64,000 bases of DNA from assembly GCA_016169945.1 (NCBI GenBank), contig JADLSH010000103.1:292001-356000 (forward strand), written 5' to 3'. This DNA is from Trachythela sp. YZ-2020 (Eukaryota > Cnidaria > Anthozoa > Malacalcyonacea > Clavulariidae). Position 1 is the first letter of the stretch; each line of letters starts with the position of its first letter. Shown piece after piece: positions 10,485 through 20,669 of the stretch. A model generated the notes under the pieces. That model worked only from the letters and a program-made list of their open reading frames with translations. It searched no databases and was not told where the DNA came from. Position numbers and translations under genes: made by a program.

Positions 10485-11765
10485 CATAGGCGTACGGGCA
10501 CATTTTTTTGGGGGGGGGCTAGGCTGAATTTGCCCGAATGACATGACGTCATAGATTTCGTGACGTCATCATAAAATTATATAATCTGAGAAGACTACAA
10601 ATGAAAGGCTTTCCTTTGAAGATTGACAAACGTGGTATAAAAAGAAACATGTCGTCCCTAGACATTTCAATTATAAGCTAAATATATTCATTACGATTTA
10701 CAAAGAAAGAGAAAGTTACTAACGTAACAACATTTTATTTGATATATGAAATTCTCTCATGTATACACTAGACGTGCAAGGAATTTAGTTTGGCAAAATG
10801 ATAAATTAGTTAGGATTGCTACGATCTAGAGTAGAAGAAATAAGATTTTCGATTACGTCGCTGTCCAAAAATGTCAATTATCTTTTCCATATCGTTCTTG
10901 AAAGTACTATTTGCATAAGCTCTCTCAACATTGATAAGGGCAATGCTGTTTAACCGTTTTTTGGCCTATTGTATTTCGAAGATAGGTTTTTAAGCGGCGA
11001 AGAGCGCTGAAAGATCTCTCAGCAGAGCAGGATAACCGGAACCCCTCGATTTAGGGGTTCTGGTTGCCTATTATCCCAGAGTGTATCAAACGCTAACCGC
11101 GAACAGGATACACTCTGGGTACGAGATCGTGACTGCTGTGTCATAGCCGCGGTGCCGCCCAAGGCCAGAGACTGTATTTACGCAACCAATGCTATCAAAG
11201 GAGATAAACATTACTGATCCGATTGTTACTACGCACACTTATGATACCACACCTTCGCAATATGTGTAGCTATATACTATATACTTATATAGTTTAATAG
11301 TTGTGTAGCCTACATTATGCTTGGTAAACTGCTGAATATAGGCATGAATACAGTAGTGACATTTTATTAGTTGCCATAGCAATTGTTCCTTCGTTCTAGC
11401 CGTTTCTGTGGGAATTTACGTCTGTGGTATGTGCGTAAAAATCAAAACCAAATCCGATTAAGTTAGAGCACTTGACCTTTAATAAAGGTTAACCTGACGC
11501 AACATGCTTGAATCCAGCTATGCGATCTATGGTATTAATAAATATACACAAATGTTGCCATTACAGATTTACAGTGCATGATTGAACCTGTAAAAGTTGA
11601 ACTTGTTGAAATGATACTTCTGTTCCGCTTTATGGATCATATATTCGTCTAATCACCAGACCGTCGTTGCCCGAATGACAAGACAATTTTTGCCCGAATA
11701 GATAAATTCTCAAAAAATTGGGGGGGCTGCAGCCCCCCCCAGCCCCACCCTCCCGTACGCCTATG
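10485..11765 (-). mobile_element. hAT transposon remnant, 1281 bp, with transposase tail
   Basis: The inverted ends cataggcgtacggg (10485-10498) and cccgtacgcctatg (11752-11765) match perfectly over 14 bases. A perfect 8-bp duplication attttgaa lies outside (10477-10484 and 11766-11773). 'tgcccgaatgac' recurs near both ends. On the minus strand it retains the C-terminal dimerisation region of a hAT transposase, so this is a deletion derivative of an autonomous hAT. Confidence 0.92.
10819..11045 (-). pseudogene. hAT transposase C-terminal dimerisation domain (hATC), frameshifted
   Basis: The minus strand reads ERSFSALRRLKTYLRNTI and then, in a frame shifted by one base, RLNSIALINVERAYAN with a stop (TAG) at 10819-10821. 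ERSFSALRRLKTYLR is a hallmark of the hATC domain, which mediates dimerisation at the end of hAT transposases. The shift falls in a run of six A bases (about 10950-10955); one A fewer would restore the frame. The catalytic part upstream is missing. Confidence 0.87.
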
Positions 11766-12101
11766 ATTTTGAACATCCGTATAAGATACATTCGGAACAA
11801 TGTTATTCGGAAATTTAGAGATCCATTCGGAAATTTCTCATCTGCACCCCCCCAATCATCAGGGGTTAGCTACGGCCCTGCCTCCCCTGCAACCTCCATA
11901 ATTCTTTAACGCGAGAAATGTACCATTCAAGATAAATTGATATAATGTGCTTTTAAACTACTCGTTAATTCTATTCAAAATCCACAAGAAAAAGTGGAAG
12001 GAATTTAAATAAATTTTGGAAGGAAATTTTGTCAAAAAGAAGGAAATTTTGAGCAGCTGGGAAGGAAATTATTTTTGGACAGTGGAAGCACTGGTGTTTG
12101 C

Positions 12102-12754
12102 TTATTCAACTTTTCTTGTACATTGTACAAGTTGAACTCAGATCATATAAAACAGATATAGTTTTCATTGATTCATTCTATATTAAGATATCTTTGATTT
12201 TCAATTGCCAACTGGTCCATCGCTTAAAAGTCGAGTCAGGACATGATTTCTTTCAGTATGAGACGAAGTGGCTATTTAAAAAGGTACTGTATTTAATACA
12301 CACTCTGACCACAGCTCTGACACTCATGTCTTCATTGTCTTGCATGCATCAAGCACTCAAATGATACTGACAATAGAATGATTTTATAATAATTTTCTAA
12401 TCAAATTCATTGTTCAAATGCAAAATGTCATCATTGCATGGCATTTTTGGTGTCATACAGTATGAAACAGTCATTTGTCATAGAATAAATCAATCAGATG
12501 ACAATCTAGTTTTTATAATACATTTCATAAAGGTTCGTACAACTGTTAATAATATACATGAGTTTAGCAGCACATGTGATAACATCATTGTGTATGTGCC
12601 CTATTGCCTAAAGGCATTGAATGTTACGTGCTGAGCGATTTGATGTGAATTAATATATATCGCCCTAATTTACAACTGATTGGGATAAATCCTGTAGGTG
12701 TATATTAAAAATTGACCTTTGGTCCTTATGTGATCCCCTCAACATGATGAATTA
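12102..12754. other. Unassigned AT-rich sequence
   Basis: Short open frames on the plus strand (12098-12634) have no recognisable domain or splice context. I see no repeat structure. Confidence 0.4.
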
Positions 12755-13275
12755 TATATATAGTCTGTGAAAAACTGTGTCATTCTTTGTCGACACCAAG
12801 CTGAGCAACCTAGATCTGGGTGTTGATACTGATTGGTCCCCTTTGTACTTAGCAGATTCTGATAGGCTGGACTCAAAAGTCAACAGAGTTTTGACCTTGA
12901 TATTTTGTTTCCAGTTTCTGTAAACAAACCAGATATACTCATACAATTGCTAGTATTAAATTTAACTCCCTTTTGTGTGCTATATGTTCAATCAGCTATC
13001 ACATTAAACCGCAAGATATTGAAAACATCTCTGTATCAAAAGTATAATTATTTGAAGCATTTAGAAACTTTCAACAAATCCAGAGTGTCAGGAAAATGTA
13101 TTTTGTGTTTTGAACAGTTGATCAAGTTCCAAAGTTCATTGATTGTTAGGCATAACCGATCAGAATCTGCTAAGTTAAAAGTGGACTAATTACTGTGAAT
13201 CAACTACCCAGATCTCGGTAGCTCACCCATGGGTCGACAAGGAATGGCACAAGTGTTATATACAGTCTGTACACA
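12755..13275. mobile_element. Diverged foldback element
   Basis: The left arm (about 12755-12870: agtctgtg, gtcattctttgtcgac, cctagatctgggt, cttagcagattctgat) reappears inverted at 13160-13275 (atcagaatctgctaag, acccagatctcgg, gtcgacaaggaatgg, acagtctgt). The arms are imperfect; the interior of about 290 bp is AT-rich and non-coding. I found no convincing target duplication. Confidence 0.65.
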
Positions 13276-13716
13276 GTTTACCAGTCTCCTATCTTTTGCT
13301 GACACATTATAGTGAGGTAATCATACTTTCTGCCTTAACAATGTATATATATCATTAAATTAAATTTCAATGGCCATATCTAAATTTCTACTGATTCAAT
13401 TATTAACAGAACCTTTCCTGTTCAGTAAGACTGCTTGTAGCCTTTTCACTAACAAGCTGTTGAAACAACTGCAAAACTGCACAGTTGATTTAGAGTGACC
13501 ATTTTTGGGATCTCTAAAGTAAAACCTGCTGAGAATAACTGTTATTCTGGCAGTTTAATTTAATTTACTGCAGTTTCATAGTGAATCCTATTTTCCATTT
13601 GAGTCAAATGAAGATTTTTATTGTATGTTTATTTTGCCGTACAGAATTACAATGGCCATAACAGCTATTTTAAGTCTTTGTTAGAGTATTCCAAAACGTT
13701 TGTTGACCCATTAAGC
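13276..13716. other. Unassigned sequence
   Basis: AT-rich, no open frame of note. It ends with 'aagc' (13713-13716), the target duplication of the following BEL/Pao element. Confidence 0.4.
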
Positions 13717-13902
13717 TGTACCGACCCGTTACTCGGCACACACTCACACATACATAAAATTACGTTTAGTAGAAAAATAATAAAATAAAATACAAAACTT
13801 AAACCTATATTCCCTCGTGTTCGTTTTATACTATCTTTATCCCCCCCCCGGTTCTGTCCATCATCTATCCTGCATACAGGTGGACTCCTCAAATTCGGGT
13901 CA
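13717..13902 (-). repeat. 3' LTR of BEL/Pao element B
   Basis: Plus strand tgtaccgaccc...attcgggtca. It matches 20369-20572 but lacks about 18 bp (a gttgaacgttcgttgttcg-like insert) present in the 5' LTR. A purine-rich stretch (aggggagtg on the minus strand, 13903-13911) just inside is the likely polypurine tract. Confidence 0.9.
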
Positions 13903-13958
13903 CACTCCCCTAAAAATATGAATATTCTCTTGAATATTTTTACCCTATAAACTCAACT

Positions 13959-14237
13959 TTAACTAACTGTTCGAATGGTCACAACCTCAATATTATCAGT
14001 CATACTCATTGTCTTGTTGTGAAAAATAGCTAATCTTTTGTTTACCATCTTTCGCAGCTTGTCTTGGTGGTCTCTCCCGTTTCTCTTCAATTTATTGTGT
14101 TGGAATTCCCGGTTCCTCAACTTCTCTGGTTCGTAGTTCCAGAGGCCAACTAATTGAATGGGTCGTTCAATTTCGTGACCCTTATGCAAAAGAACAACTC
14201 CCCGCACAACCCCGACCTTTCCAACGATACGTCGCAA
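13959..14237 (-). pseudogene. pol: BEL/Pao pol C-terminal domain (DUF5641-like)
   Basis: The minus-strand frame contains [20 protein letters not shown] and [10 protein letters not shown], the conserved end of BEL/Pao pol after the integrase core. It continues the integrase frame after a shift at about 14240-14285. Confidence 0.7.
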
Positions 14238-14284
14238 TACTTTGTCTTTCTTCCAAAGTCCACGGTTAGTTTCCTTCCCGAGTA

Positions 14285-14872
14285 CTATAGTTGCCCATCA
14301 CCTTTGACTATGCGGTGTGACTCCATGAGACTGTGGATGTATTCCTTGTGCCAACGATTCCATGCGTGCTGTCTGGCAGTGTTGAGACGTTTCTGCATCT
14401 TTGTATCTGCGCTTTCGTCTTGATATCGGTCTTCGAAAATATACGAATCATCACCCCATAAAATGGTATTAAGCGTCAGAACTTGTGGCTCTCCTCCGTC
14501 ACTTTCGATGTAGGTAACAGGGCGGTTATTAAGATGGCGTTCAATGTCCATCACTACTGCACTTCGCTGTTCGTACGTAAGATGAGTCTTCCCTAGTGTC
14601 TTATACAGCGTCTTCTTTACTTCTTTTATGATTCTTTCGTACATTCCTCCCCACCAAGGGGATTTTGCTAAATTAAATTGCCATGTTATTCTTTGCTTGG
14701 CCAGGAAATCTTGTAGCACTTCACTCTTCCTGGTCTTCTTTATCCACTGGGCAGTAGTTTTGAAGACGGCTGCGTTGTCCGATACAATGCGTTGTGGTCT
14801 CGTCTTTCGACTTATAAAGGCGTTTAACTTGTCTTGGAATTCGTCTGCCGTTTGAGACTTCGAAATCGACAC
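14285..14872 (-). pseudogene. pol: BEL/Pao integrase core, truncated
   Basis: Retroviral-type integrase catalytic domain that would insert the cDNA. The minus-strand frame shows the second catalytic Asp in [10 protein letters not shown] and the catalytic Glu in [17 protein letters not shown]. The motif TTGVDF bearing the first catalytic Asp is just upstream (about 14860-14885) in another frame and joins directly to SQTADEF, so roughly 50 residues of the core are missing. The enzyme cannot be functional. Confidence 0.85.
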
Positions 14873-14889
14873 CAGTGGTTTGAAAAGGT

Positions 14890-15671
14890 TTACTCAATTA
14901 ATGGTGATGTGTCGGTCTTACTGTATGGTTTTGTTGAGAACACTTTACATGTATGGCAGTCATTTATCGCTTTCTTTACTAATGATCGCGAACGGGGAAT
15001 CCACCATTCCTCTCGAATAGCACCCATTGTACCAGCTACTCCCAAATGCAATGTCTGTTCGTGAATGTGACGAATAAAAGTTTCTCGACAAACAATCCCT
15101 TTTCCAGATAAATTGGTGAATAACCTCGAATTCTTCCAACACATTTTAGAATCATTGTTTTCTCGTGTATCTCTAGTCTCCAACCGCTACTCTCTGTATC
15201 TTCAGGAATGTTTCGTTGTACTTTCCTTATCCAGATGTCTCTGGAGCGTATTATCTCGTCGGTAGTTAATGGACCGTGTTTCTTCTCTGTTCTCATCTTC
15301 TTGGCTCGACTGTTATGGACAAATCGTAATGCCCAAGCGGTAATTCTTAGAGTGTTCCAGTAAGGTTTACGCTTTAACAAGAGATCCCATTCGTCTGGTT
15401 GGTTTTCATCCGTAAATGCAACTATTTCCTTGATCGGTTTCTCTTCATTTGTCACTGATGACGTGTGCTGCAACTTCGGCTGGGGAGGCCAATCAAGTTT
15501 GTTTGGCAGCCATTCCGGACCATCGTAGCAACCTTTACTTTCCATTTGTCTGAGCGTAGCTCCTCGACTTCCCGCGTCTGCGACATTCTTTCCTGACGGC
15601 ACGTACTTCCATTGAATGCCAATTTCCTCCGTTATTTCGGCAATCTTTCTCACTCTGTTTGCAACAAACAC
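14890..15671 (-). pseudogene. pol: BEL/Pao pol linker and integrase zinc-binding domain
   Basis: The minus-strand frames at 15671-15036 and 15183-14890 overlap and are joined by a frameshift near 15100-15180. The first has the segment after RNase H ([20 protein letters not shown], then NVADAGSRG). The second has an H-H-C-C integrase zinc finger: FIRHIHEQTLHLGVAGT ... NDCHTCKVF. Confidence 0.8.
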
Positions 15672-16324
15672 CTTCCAAGCTTTCCGGGACTTGAAATCCA
15701 GTAAAGCGCGATCAGGTTGCCCATCCAGACGGTAATTGATCTGATGCGTAGTCTCTTTAAAGCATTGACAAGATTTCTCGCCATATTCGCTGCCATCTGG
15801 CCACTTATCAATTCCAACCGTGCGATCGATGTGTTGCGCTTAGAGATCCGGGATTTTGACGTAAGAAACCCTTTCACTGTTCCCGTATCGTGTTCAACAA
15901 CGGCGATGGTCATCGCGGAACAAGCCAAATTGCTCGCGTCAGCAAAGAGATGGAAGTGAACGGCCTTCACTTTCCTGCATTCTCGAATCACACTCCTCGG
16001 TATTCGTACGTTGCGAAGTTGTCTAGTCCATTTTAACCAATCTTTGGCTAGTAACGTAGACACTTCTGAATCCCAGCTCCGATTTTCATCACACGCTTCA
16101 CGATAGATGCGTTTACCTTCCACTACCGTTGGGGATATAATTCCAAGCGGATCGTAAATTCCTGTCAAATAACTCAAGATGGATTTCTTCGTAACTCGCT
16201 GTCCGTTATCTTTCTCAGGAACTTGGATCTCCAGTACGTCATCTCGTTCATGCCATGTCAAACCCAGTATCTTTCCAGGATTGGGCATGTCCGCACTCTC
16301 AAGAACTGAACATTCGACTCCCAT
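15650..16324 (-). pseudogene. pol: BEL/Pao 'Pao peptidase' (A17)/RNase H region
   Basis: The 224-residue minus-strand frame matches the Pao retrotransposon peptidase family region: [36 protein letters not shown], then [20 protein letters not shown] and [20 protein letters not shown], the RNase H-like part with Asp in FADAS and Glu in RLELISG. The frame is intact over this piece but isolated from the flanking pol by shifts. Confidence 0.87.
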
Positions 16325-16452
16325 TTATGTACAGGAAACTTCCCCTCCTCCATAAAATGGTCGTTGTCTCGTGCTTAAATTGCTTAAATTCCTTCAATTC
16401 TTCAACACTGTCCACGGTCTTCATTAAGTTATCGACATAGGTGTTCTCTTTA
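16324..16452 (-). pseudogene. pol: BEL/Pao reverse transcriptase, catalytic motif fragment
   Basis: The minus strand reads LKENTYVDNLMKTVDSVEEL. YVDNL stands in place of the usual YVDDL box: the second catalytic aspartate is replaced by asparagine. This is the part of the reverse transcriptase downstream of the nested non-LTR insertion. Confidence 0.8.
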
Positions 16453-16460
16453 AGTGTCTG

Positions 16461-17746
16461 AAGAGTGTAGTAGTAGTAAAACTTTATTTAAACACGCTGA
16501 CCATATCCACCTGAGCTGTTTTCCACCAGGGGCGCGTACAAAAATACAAAAATATATAAAGAACTATTTGATACCAGAAAGCTATTTACAAAGACCTAAA
16601 TTAACCAAAGGAATATTATCTATTTACAAAATATGTTATGTTAGTTTCCAATATCGAAGGTGTGAGTGGCAATTTTATTCTTAAAACAAGGAAGATATTT
16701 GCTTTCCATTATTTCTTCTACATGAAACTTGTTTTCATGCTATTTGTGCGAGGTTTTGGTGAACAGAGGCAACTTGATATGCCACGAAGTTCATAGTTTG
16801 TTATCTCATTTTTATGGGTGAAAAGATCAGTTAGTGATTTGGGCCCCATTTTATTTAGTAGCTTAAACATAATGCGGTTAAAGCAATCGAGTAATCTGTA
16901 TCATTGTTCATATTCATTATAATCCGTGCAGATCTATTGTGGAGGTTTTGGAGCCTTTTAGATTGTGTTTCCCCAAAAACATCCCATACTTCACAGCAAT
17001 AATTCAAGGATGGTCGAACGATAGAATTATATACTGAGAGTAGTGTATCTTTGTCAGTAAATTCCCTAAGACGACGCATTGCTGATATTCTAGCAGTGAT
17101 TTTCTTACAAATATTTTCAGTATTACCCTTGCAAGAAAGATGCTGATCAACTTTTACTCCAAGGGTTTTACATTCATGCACTTGTTTAATTGATTTATTA
17201 TCTATCACAATATTGGGTTGGGCATGTGAAATATTTTCTATCATCGACTTCGATCCAATTAATATGTATTCTTTTTTGCAACATTAAGGCTTAAGGCTGA
17301 TTTCCATTCAGTGCAAAATGTCGCGCGATCGTTTTCTTTTGAATTACGAGCACTCGACCGGGTCCGTTCCAGTCGAGGGCTCATAATTCAAAAGAAAACG
17401 ATCGCAAAAAGTCGATCGCGCGACATTTTGCACTGAATGGAAGTCAGCCTTTAGCTTATTTGCAATTAACCATTGCTTAAGGAGTTCCAAATCCGAATTC
17501 ATTGCATTTTCAAGATCAACAATTGATTTTCCGGTAGCCGTCAAGTTTGTGTCATCAGCAAATAGTCGAGGTTTTGTTTGACTCAAACATCGAGATAGAT
17601 CATTCATATATAGTAGAAAGAGTGAAGGCCTTAAAATAGAACCTTGGGGCACCTCACATTGATTACCCTTTTTGACGAGATGATTACCCATTTACTTGGC
17701 ATTCTTGGTTGCGATTTGTGAGGTATGATTTTAACAGGGAAAGACC
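16461..17746 (-). mobile_element. Non-LTR retrotransposon (CR1/L2-like) 5'-truncated, nested in BEL/Pao RT
   Basis: Minus-strand reverse transcriptase fragments: NHLVKKGNQCEVPQGSIL with LFADDTNLTATGKS (17344-17691), then a C-terminal 'connection' region RLREFTDKDTLLSVYNSIV with LNYCCEVWDVFGE (16855-17244). The 3' end is a (CTA)n tail at 16469-16480 following aataaagttt. Imperfect 8-base flanks agtgtctg (16453-16460) and agtgtccg (17747-17754) look like a target duplication. It is related to the copy at 38.8-41.2 kb. Confidence 0.87.
17294..17450. mobile_element. 157-bp palindromic MITE, TTA target duplication
   Basis: Arms aggctgatttccattcagtg and the complementary cactgaatggaagtcagcct surround a hairpin centre. 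TTA occurs at both borders (17291-17293 and 17451-17453). A TWA-type 3-bp duplication is typical of PIF/Harbinger; a TA duplication (Tc1/mariner) cannot be excluded because the border is t-ta-a. It lies in the non-LTR frame between ANKLK and the following segment, so it is the youngest of three nested insertions. Confidence 0.87.
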
Positions 17747-17754
17747 AGTGTCCG

Positions 17755-18483
17755 TATACTGCTCTGGTAGCTAACCGTTATAATGGTATTGCAAAGTGCC
17801 TCCAAGAAGAAAGGTGCTCGCTTCCGCGCCAATGGTATTCTGGTGAATCTGAACTGTTCTTCCGTCCCGTCTAATAATTCGAACACGAATCGAAAGGCAT
17901 CTCTATCTTCTGGTTTCAAACCGACTTGAAGGAATGCCTGTTGAGTGTCTCCGATCAGCAGATTTGGAGCCATTCGAGCTCTTATCACTATGTTCCACAG
18001 TAACGGTTGTAGCGGAGGACCCTTGTACATGCACTCATTAATACTTCGTGGCAGTGGGTTTGGTTTAGCGCTGGCGTCAAACACCATTCGAACCTTCGTC
18101 GTTGTGGCAGATGATTTCACCACTGGCTTATGTGGCATATAGAATACGAGACTTCCAGTTGGTTTCTCCGGTATTTTCTCGATAATTCCTTTCTCGAGCT
18201 GTTCGGATACAATATTCTGGTATTCTGCTTTCAGACTGAGATCTTGGTTGATTTTCTTTGTAACCGAACGCAGTCCTTTCTTGCTCTGTGTCTCATTTGT
18301 CTCTGTAAGTTGGACACCTGGTATCCATGGAACATTGACTTGGTACCGTCCTTCACTCTTTCGAACAATGGTCTCGTTGAATTCAGCATAAACATCCGAT
18401 TGGTCATCTTCTCCCCGGTCTTCCACCTCAAGAACATCTAGACTATACAACATCTGGTAGTCACTCACGTCTCTGCAATACAT
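17755..18483 (-). pseudogene. pol: BEL/Pao reverse transcriptase, N-terminal and palm part
   Basis: The minus-strand frame contains EYQNIVSEQLEKGIIEKIPE, MPHKPVVKSSATTTKVRMVFDASA, INECMYKGPPLQPLLWNIVI and the motif-A-like LIGDTQQAFLQVGLKPEDRDAFRF, all typical of BEL/Pao reverse transcriptase. The catalytic Asp would be in GDTQQAFLQV (usually DIEKAFLQ). It ends near 'YHYNG' (another frame), where the nested non-LTR element begins. Confidence 0.87.
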
Positions 18484-18806
18484 GCACTCATCATTGGGAA
18501 GATCTCCACCATGTATGATCCAACCAAATGTTGTACCCTCGACGACTGGCTCTCCCAGTTTTTCCTTGTAGATCCCTCAAATTTAATTCGAGAGAATATG
18601 TTATCTCCAATTATGAGATGTATTGGGTATTGACGATCAAGCTGCATGTAGAACCTTTTTTCACTAGTGTTATCAAATTCCTGCTTCCATTTGTTCATGT
18701 CCGGTCGCTTAATAGTGGTGAAGTTGGGCATTTTGGTCCCAGTGGCTTCAATTTCCTCCATGGCAGGTCCATCGAGTGAGACTATTTCAACATTGAAAAT
18801 TGGCAT
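18465..18806 (-). pseudogene. pol: BEL/Pao aspartic protease region (DUF1758-like), C-terminal part
   Basis: The minus-strand frame reads MPIFNVEIVSLDGPAMEEIE then DRQYPIHLIIGDNIFSRIK, matching the end of the BEL/Pao retropepsin domain (the 'HLIIGDN' motif). The active-site D-[ST]-G part upstream (18810-18960) is not recoverable as one frame. Confidence 0.7.
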
Positions 18807-18899
18807 GGACTGTCTCTTCGACCCACTGACAGTGACGATATGACGTGTTTCATGGTGTAAGGGGGATAATTTCTATGCCAACAATGTCACGCCTTGTAT

Positions 18900-19240
18900 A
18901 TTCACATGAATTATGGATGGTACTGTGGTATCTGAAAGGATATACCCAGTTAGGATGGCATCGTTTTTCCCTTCACACAAACTTGTATGGTGTTTCCCTT
19001 TGCATTTGAAACAACTCCCCGGTGGCAATTACTTGTTCGATGGCCAGGTTGACTACGATTATAGCATAATTTGTTGTTCGCAAAGAACTTCGGCGACTAT
19101 CTAAATCCTTAACATCCACCCAACTGTCCGAGTAGTGCTCGCCTTTGCAAAAGACACATTTAGGGCTCTTCGGTTTTCCTCCACTGACTTTTCCAGCAAA
19201 TCAGTTCCGTTCTCTTCGTTGTGCCTCAAATCACTCATGG
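18900..19240 (-). pseudogene. gag: Decayed gag zinc-knuckle region
   Basis: Fragments in shifting frames on the minus strand, such as SQPGHRTSNCH and KGNTIQVCVKGKT, resemble the tandem CCHC knuckles at the end of BEL/Pao gag, with frameshifts and lost cysteines. Confidence 0.5.
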
Positions 19241-19249
19241 TCTTGTTTC

Positions 19250-20241
19250 TTAGCAACCATTTTGCAAGTTGTCAAGCAAATTCTTCAAACTCCAGTCCTC
19301 CCATTTCTCGTCAGTTCGCACCAGGTCAGGTTCAATATGCGGGAGCTTGTTTAAAGTTGTCATCGTGAAGCCTCTTAGCGGCTCATCCTCTCCCAAAGTT
19401 TGCAGAGCGACAAAACTTTTGCTTAACTTCTCGTAGAATTCTTGTACCTTCGTATAGTTAGTTCTCTTCAACGAACTAGCCCGATAATCTCCTTCCCAAC
19501 TTGCTTGGTCTGTCCGTATTCTGCTTTAAGTCTTTTCCATGCTGTTTCATATCCCTCGGTACTTGGTTTTAGATTTTCCAACGGGTCTCTCACCTTGTGG
19601 TTCACTAGTTCAAGCAAATATCCGAATTTCTCCTCATCTGAAATATGTTGTTTGTCGATTTGTGTTAGAAAATGTTTTCGAAACGAATCCAGTCCACAAC
19701 AGTTCCCTTAAATGGAGTATTTTCAACTTTGGTAATTTTGCACTCGTGGATTTTGCTTCCCTTTCAAGCTCCATACGTTTCTCGGTAATTTTCAACTTTG
19801 CTTGGAGTTTTTCTTGCCATAATTTTCGTTCCCGTTCATGTCTCTCTAAAATCATCCTCTCCTCTAGTTGTTAACAGTTTAGTCTCCCACTTTCGTCGTT
19901 CCTATTTTTCCTGCGTTTGACGCTCCCTTGCCTCTAAAAAGTCAGTAAGTCTTTCCTTATGTTGTAATAACCCTGAGTATTTAGCATTGTCCTTTCCCAT
20001 TGACGCACAGTTTATCGATTTTAAACTCTTCTAGCTGTGAAATAAGCTCCGAAAGTTTGTTCGTAATCTTGGATGCTTGTTTAACCGTTGTTTTAATTTC
20101 CTTATCATCGTTCGCTCGAAGCAGCTCGTCTGCCCCCTCCAAATAGTACTCTAGCTTCGAAATTTCCTTTTGTATTGCAGTTTCCGTACGTTCGGTATCT
20201 TCTACTAAATTATCTACTTGTTCGTTGCCTTCGTCTACCAT
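19250..20241 (-). pseudogene. gag: BEL/Pao gag (element B), frameshifted
   Basis: The probable start is the minus-strand ATG at 20239-20241 (MVDEGNEQVDNLVEDTERTE), after which a coiled-coil-like, Glu/Lys-rich N-terminus runs to about 19981. A DUF1759-type middle follows in other frames (DWIRFENIFLTQIDKQ near 19620-19700, and EFYEKLSKSFVALQTLGEDE with LNKLPHIEPDLVRTDEKWE at 19250-19471). At least three frameshifts separate these parts. Confidence 0.75.
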
Positions 20242-20352
20242 TATATTCGCTGTATTTGACTTAATTCGAGATTGAAAATGATAAACCAAAATGGCGCCAA
20301 AATATATACGTACTTCCCTGTCGATTTCGTTCGTTTTTCTTCCTAAATATCC

Positions 20353-20368
20353 TGGTCACGGCACCAAA
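20353..20368 (-). promoter_or_regulatory. Primer-binding region of BEL/Pao element B
   Basis: TTTGGTGCCGTGACCA on the minus strand directly follows the 5' LTR, the same motif as at 4699-4715. Confidence 0.75.
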
Positions 20369-20572
20369 TGTACCGACCAGTTACTCAGCACACACTCACA
20401 TATACATAAAATTATGTTTAATAGAAAATAATAAAATACAAAGTTTAAACCTATATTCACTCGTTGAACGTTCGTTGTTCGTATCTCCTCGTGTTCGTTT
20501 ATACTATCTATATCCCCCCGGTTCTGTCCATCATCTAGCCTGCGCACAGGTGGACTCCTCAAATTCGGGTCA
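20369..20572 (-). repeat. 5' LTR of BEL/Pao element B
   Basis: Begins TGACCCGAATTTGAGG on the minus strand and ends CGGTACA. It pairs with 13717-13902. The pair differs by several substitutions and an 18-bp indel, suggesting an older insertion than element A. Confidence 0.9.
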
Positions 20573-20576
20573 AAGC

Positions 20577-20665
20577 TGCAATGCGCCTTATTGTGCCCTA
20601 CTTTATAATTTTACTCTGTTTAATGCCAGACAGTTTTACTCGTCAAGGGGAAATTGTTTAATTTA
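20577..20665 (+). repeat. Dispersed ~80-bp motif, copy 1
   Basis: 'tgtgccctactttataattt', 'gtttaatgccagac' and 'gtcaaggggaaat' appear in this order. The same series occurs at 60485-60575 and 61285-61375 inside the minisatellite region ('gtgccctggtatgcctta', 'gtctaatgcca', 'caaggggagat'). Function unknown. Confidence 0.6.
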
Positions 20666-20669
20666 ATCA

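Larger units (their letters stand above)
8983..11880. mobile_element. Second-level hAT-type element
   Basis: The terminal sequences are ctgggccgtagcgagg and ttagctacggccctg, matching inverted ends. A perfect 8-bp duplication cctcccct lies outside (8975-8982 and 11881-11888). Its own sequence is rich in 'attcggaaa' motifs near both ends (9045-9075 and 11788-11838). Three further hAT-like elements sit inside it. I see no intact transposase; some minus-strand frames at 9223-9731 are interrupted by the nested MITE and were not assigned. Confidence 0.87.
8649..12093. mobile_element. Outer hAT-type element, host of a nested stack
   Basis: The ends are cagcgtttccacttgg and, on the right, ccagtgtaaa-like cagtggaagcactg (reverse complement cagtgcttccactg): hAT-style CAG-starting inverted repeats. 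Flanking 8-mers are gtgtttgt (8641-8648) and gtgtttgc (12094-12101), a target duplication with one mismatch. Excluding nested insertions, only about 540 bp belong to this element (8649-8982 and 11889-12093). Both parts are studded with direct 'ggaaggaaattt' subterminal repeats, probable transposase-binding sites. It has no transposase, so is non-autonomous. Confidence 0.82.
13717..20572 (-). mobile_element. BEL/Pao LTR retrotransposon B, full-length but inactivated
   Basis: LTRs at 13717-13902 and 20369-20572 enclose a minus-strand gag-pol in the order gag, zinc knuckle, protease, reverse transcriptase, RNase H/'Pao peptidase', integrase, DUF5641. The 4-base direct repeat aagc flanks both ends (13713-13716 and 20573-20576). 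Frameshifts occur in every domain, the integrase core has a deletion, and the reverse transcriptase is split by a non-LTR element. It belongs to a different BEL/Pao lineage from element A: the LTRs are unrelated in sequence, but the primer-binding motif is shared. Confidence 0.92.
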
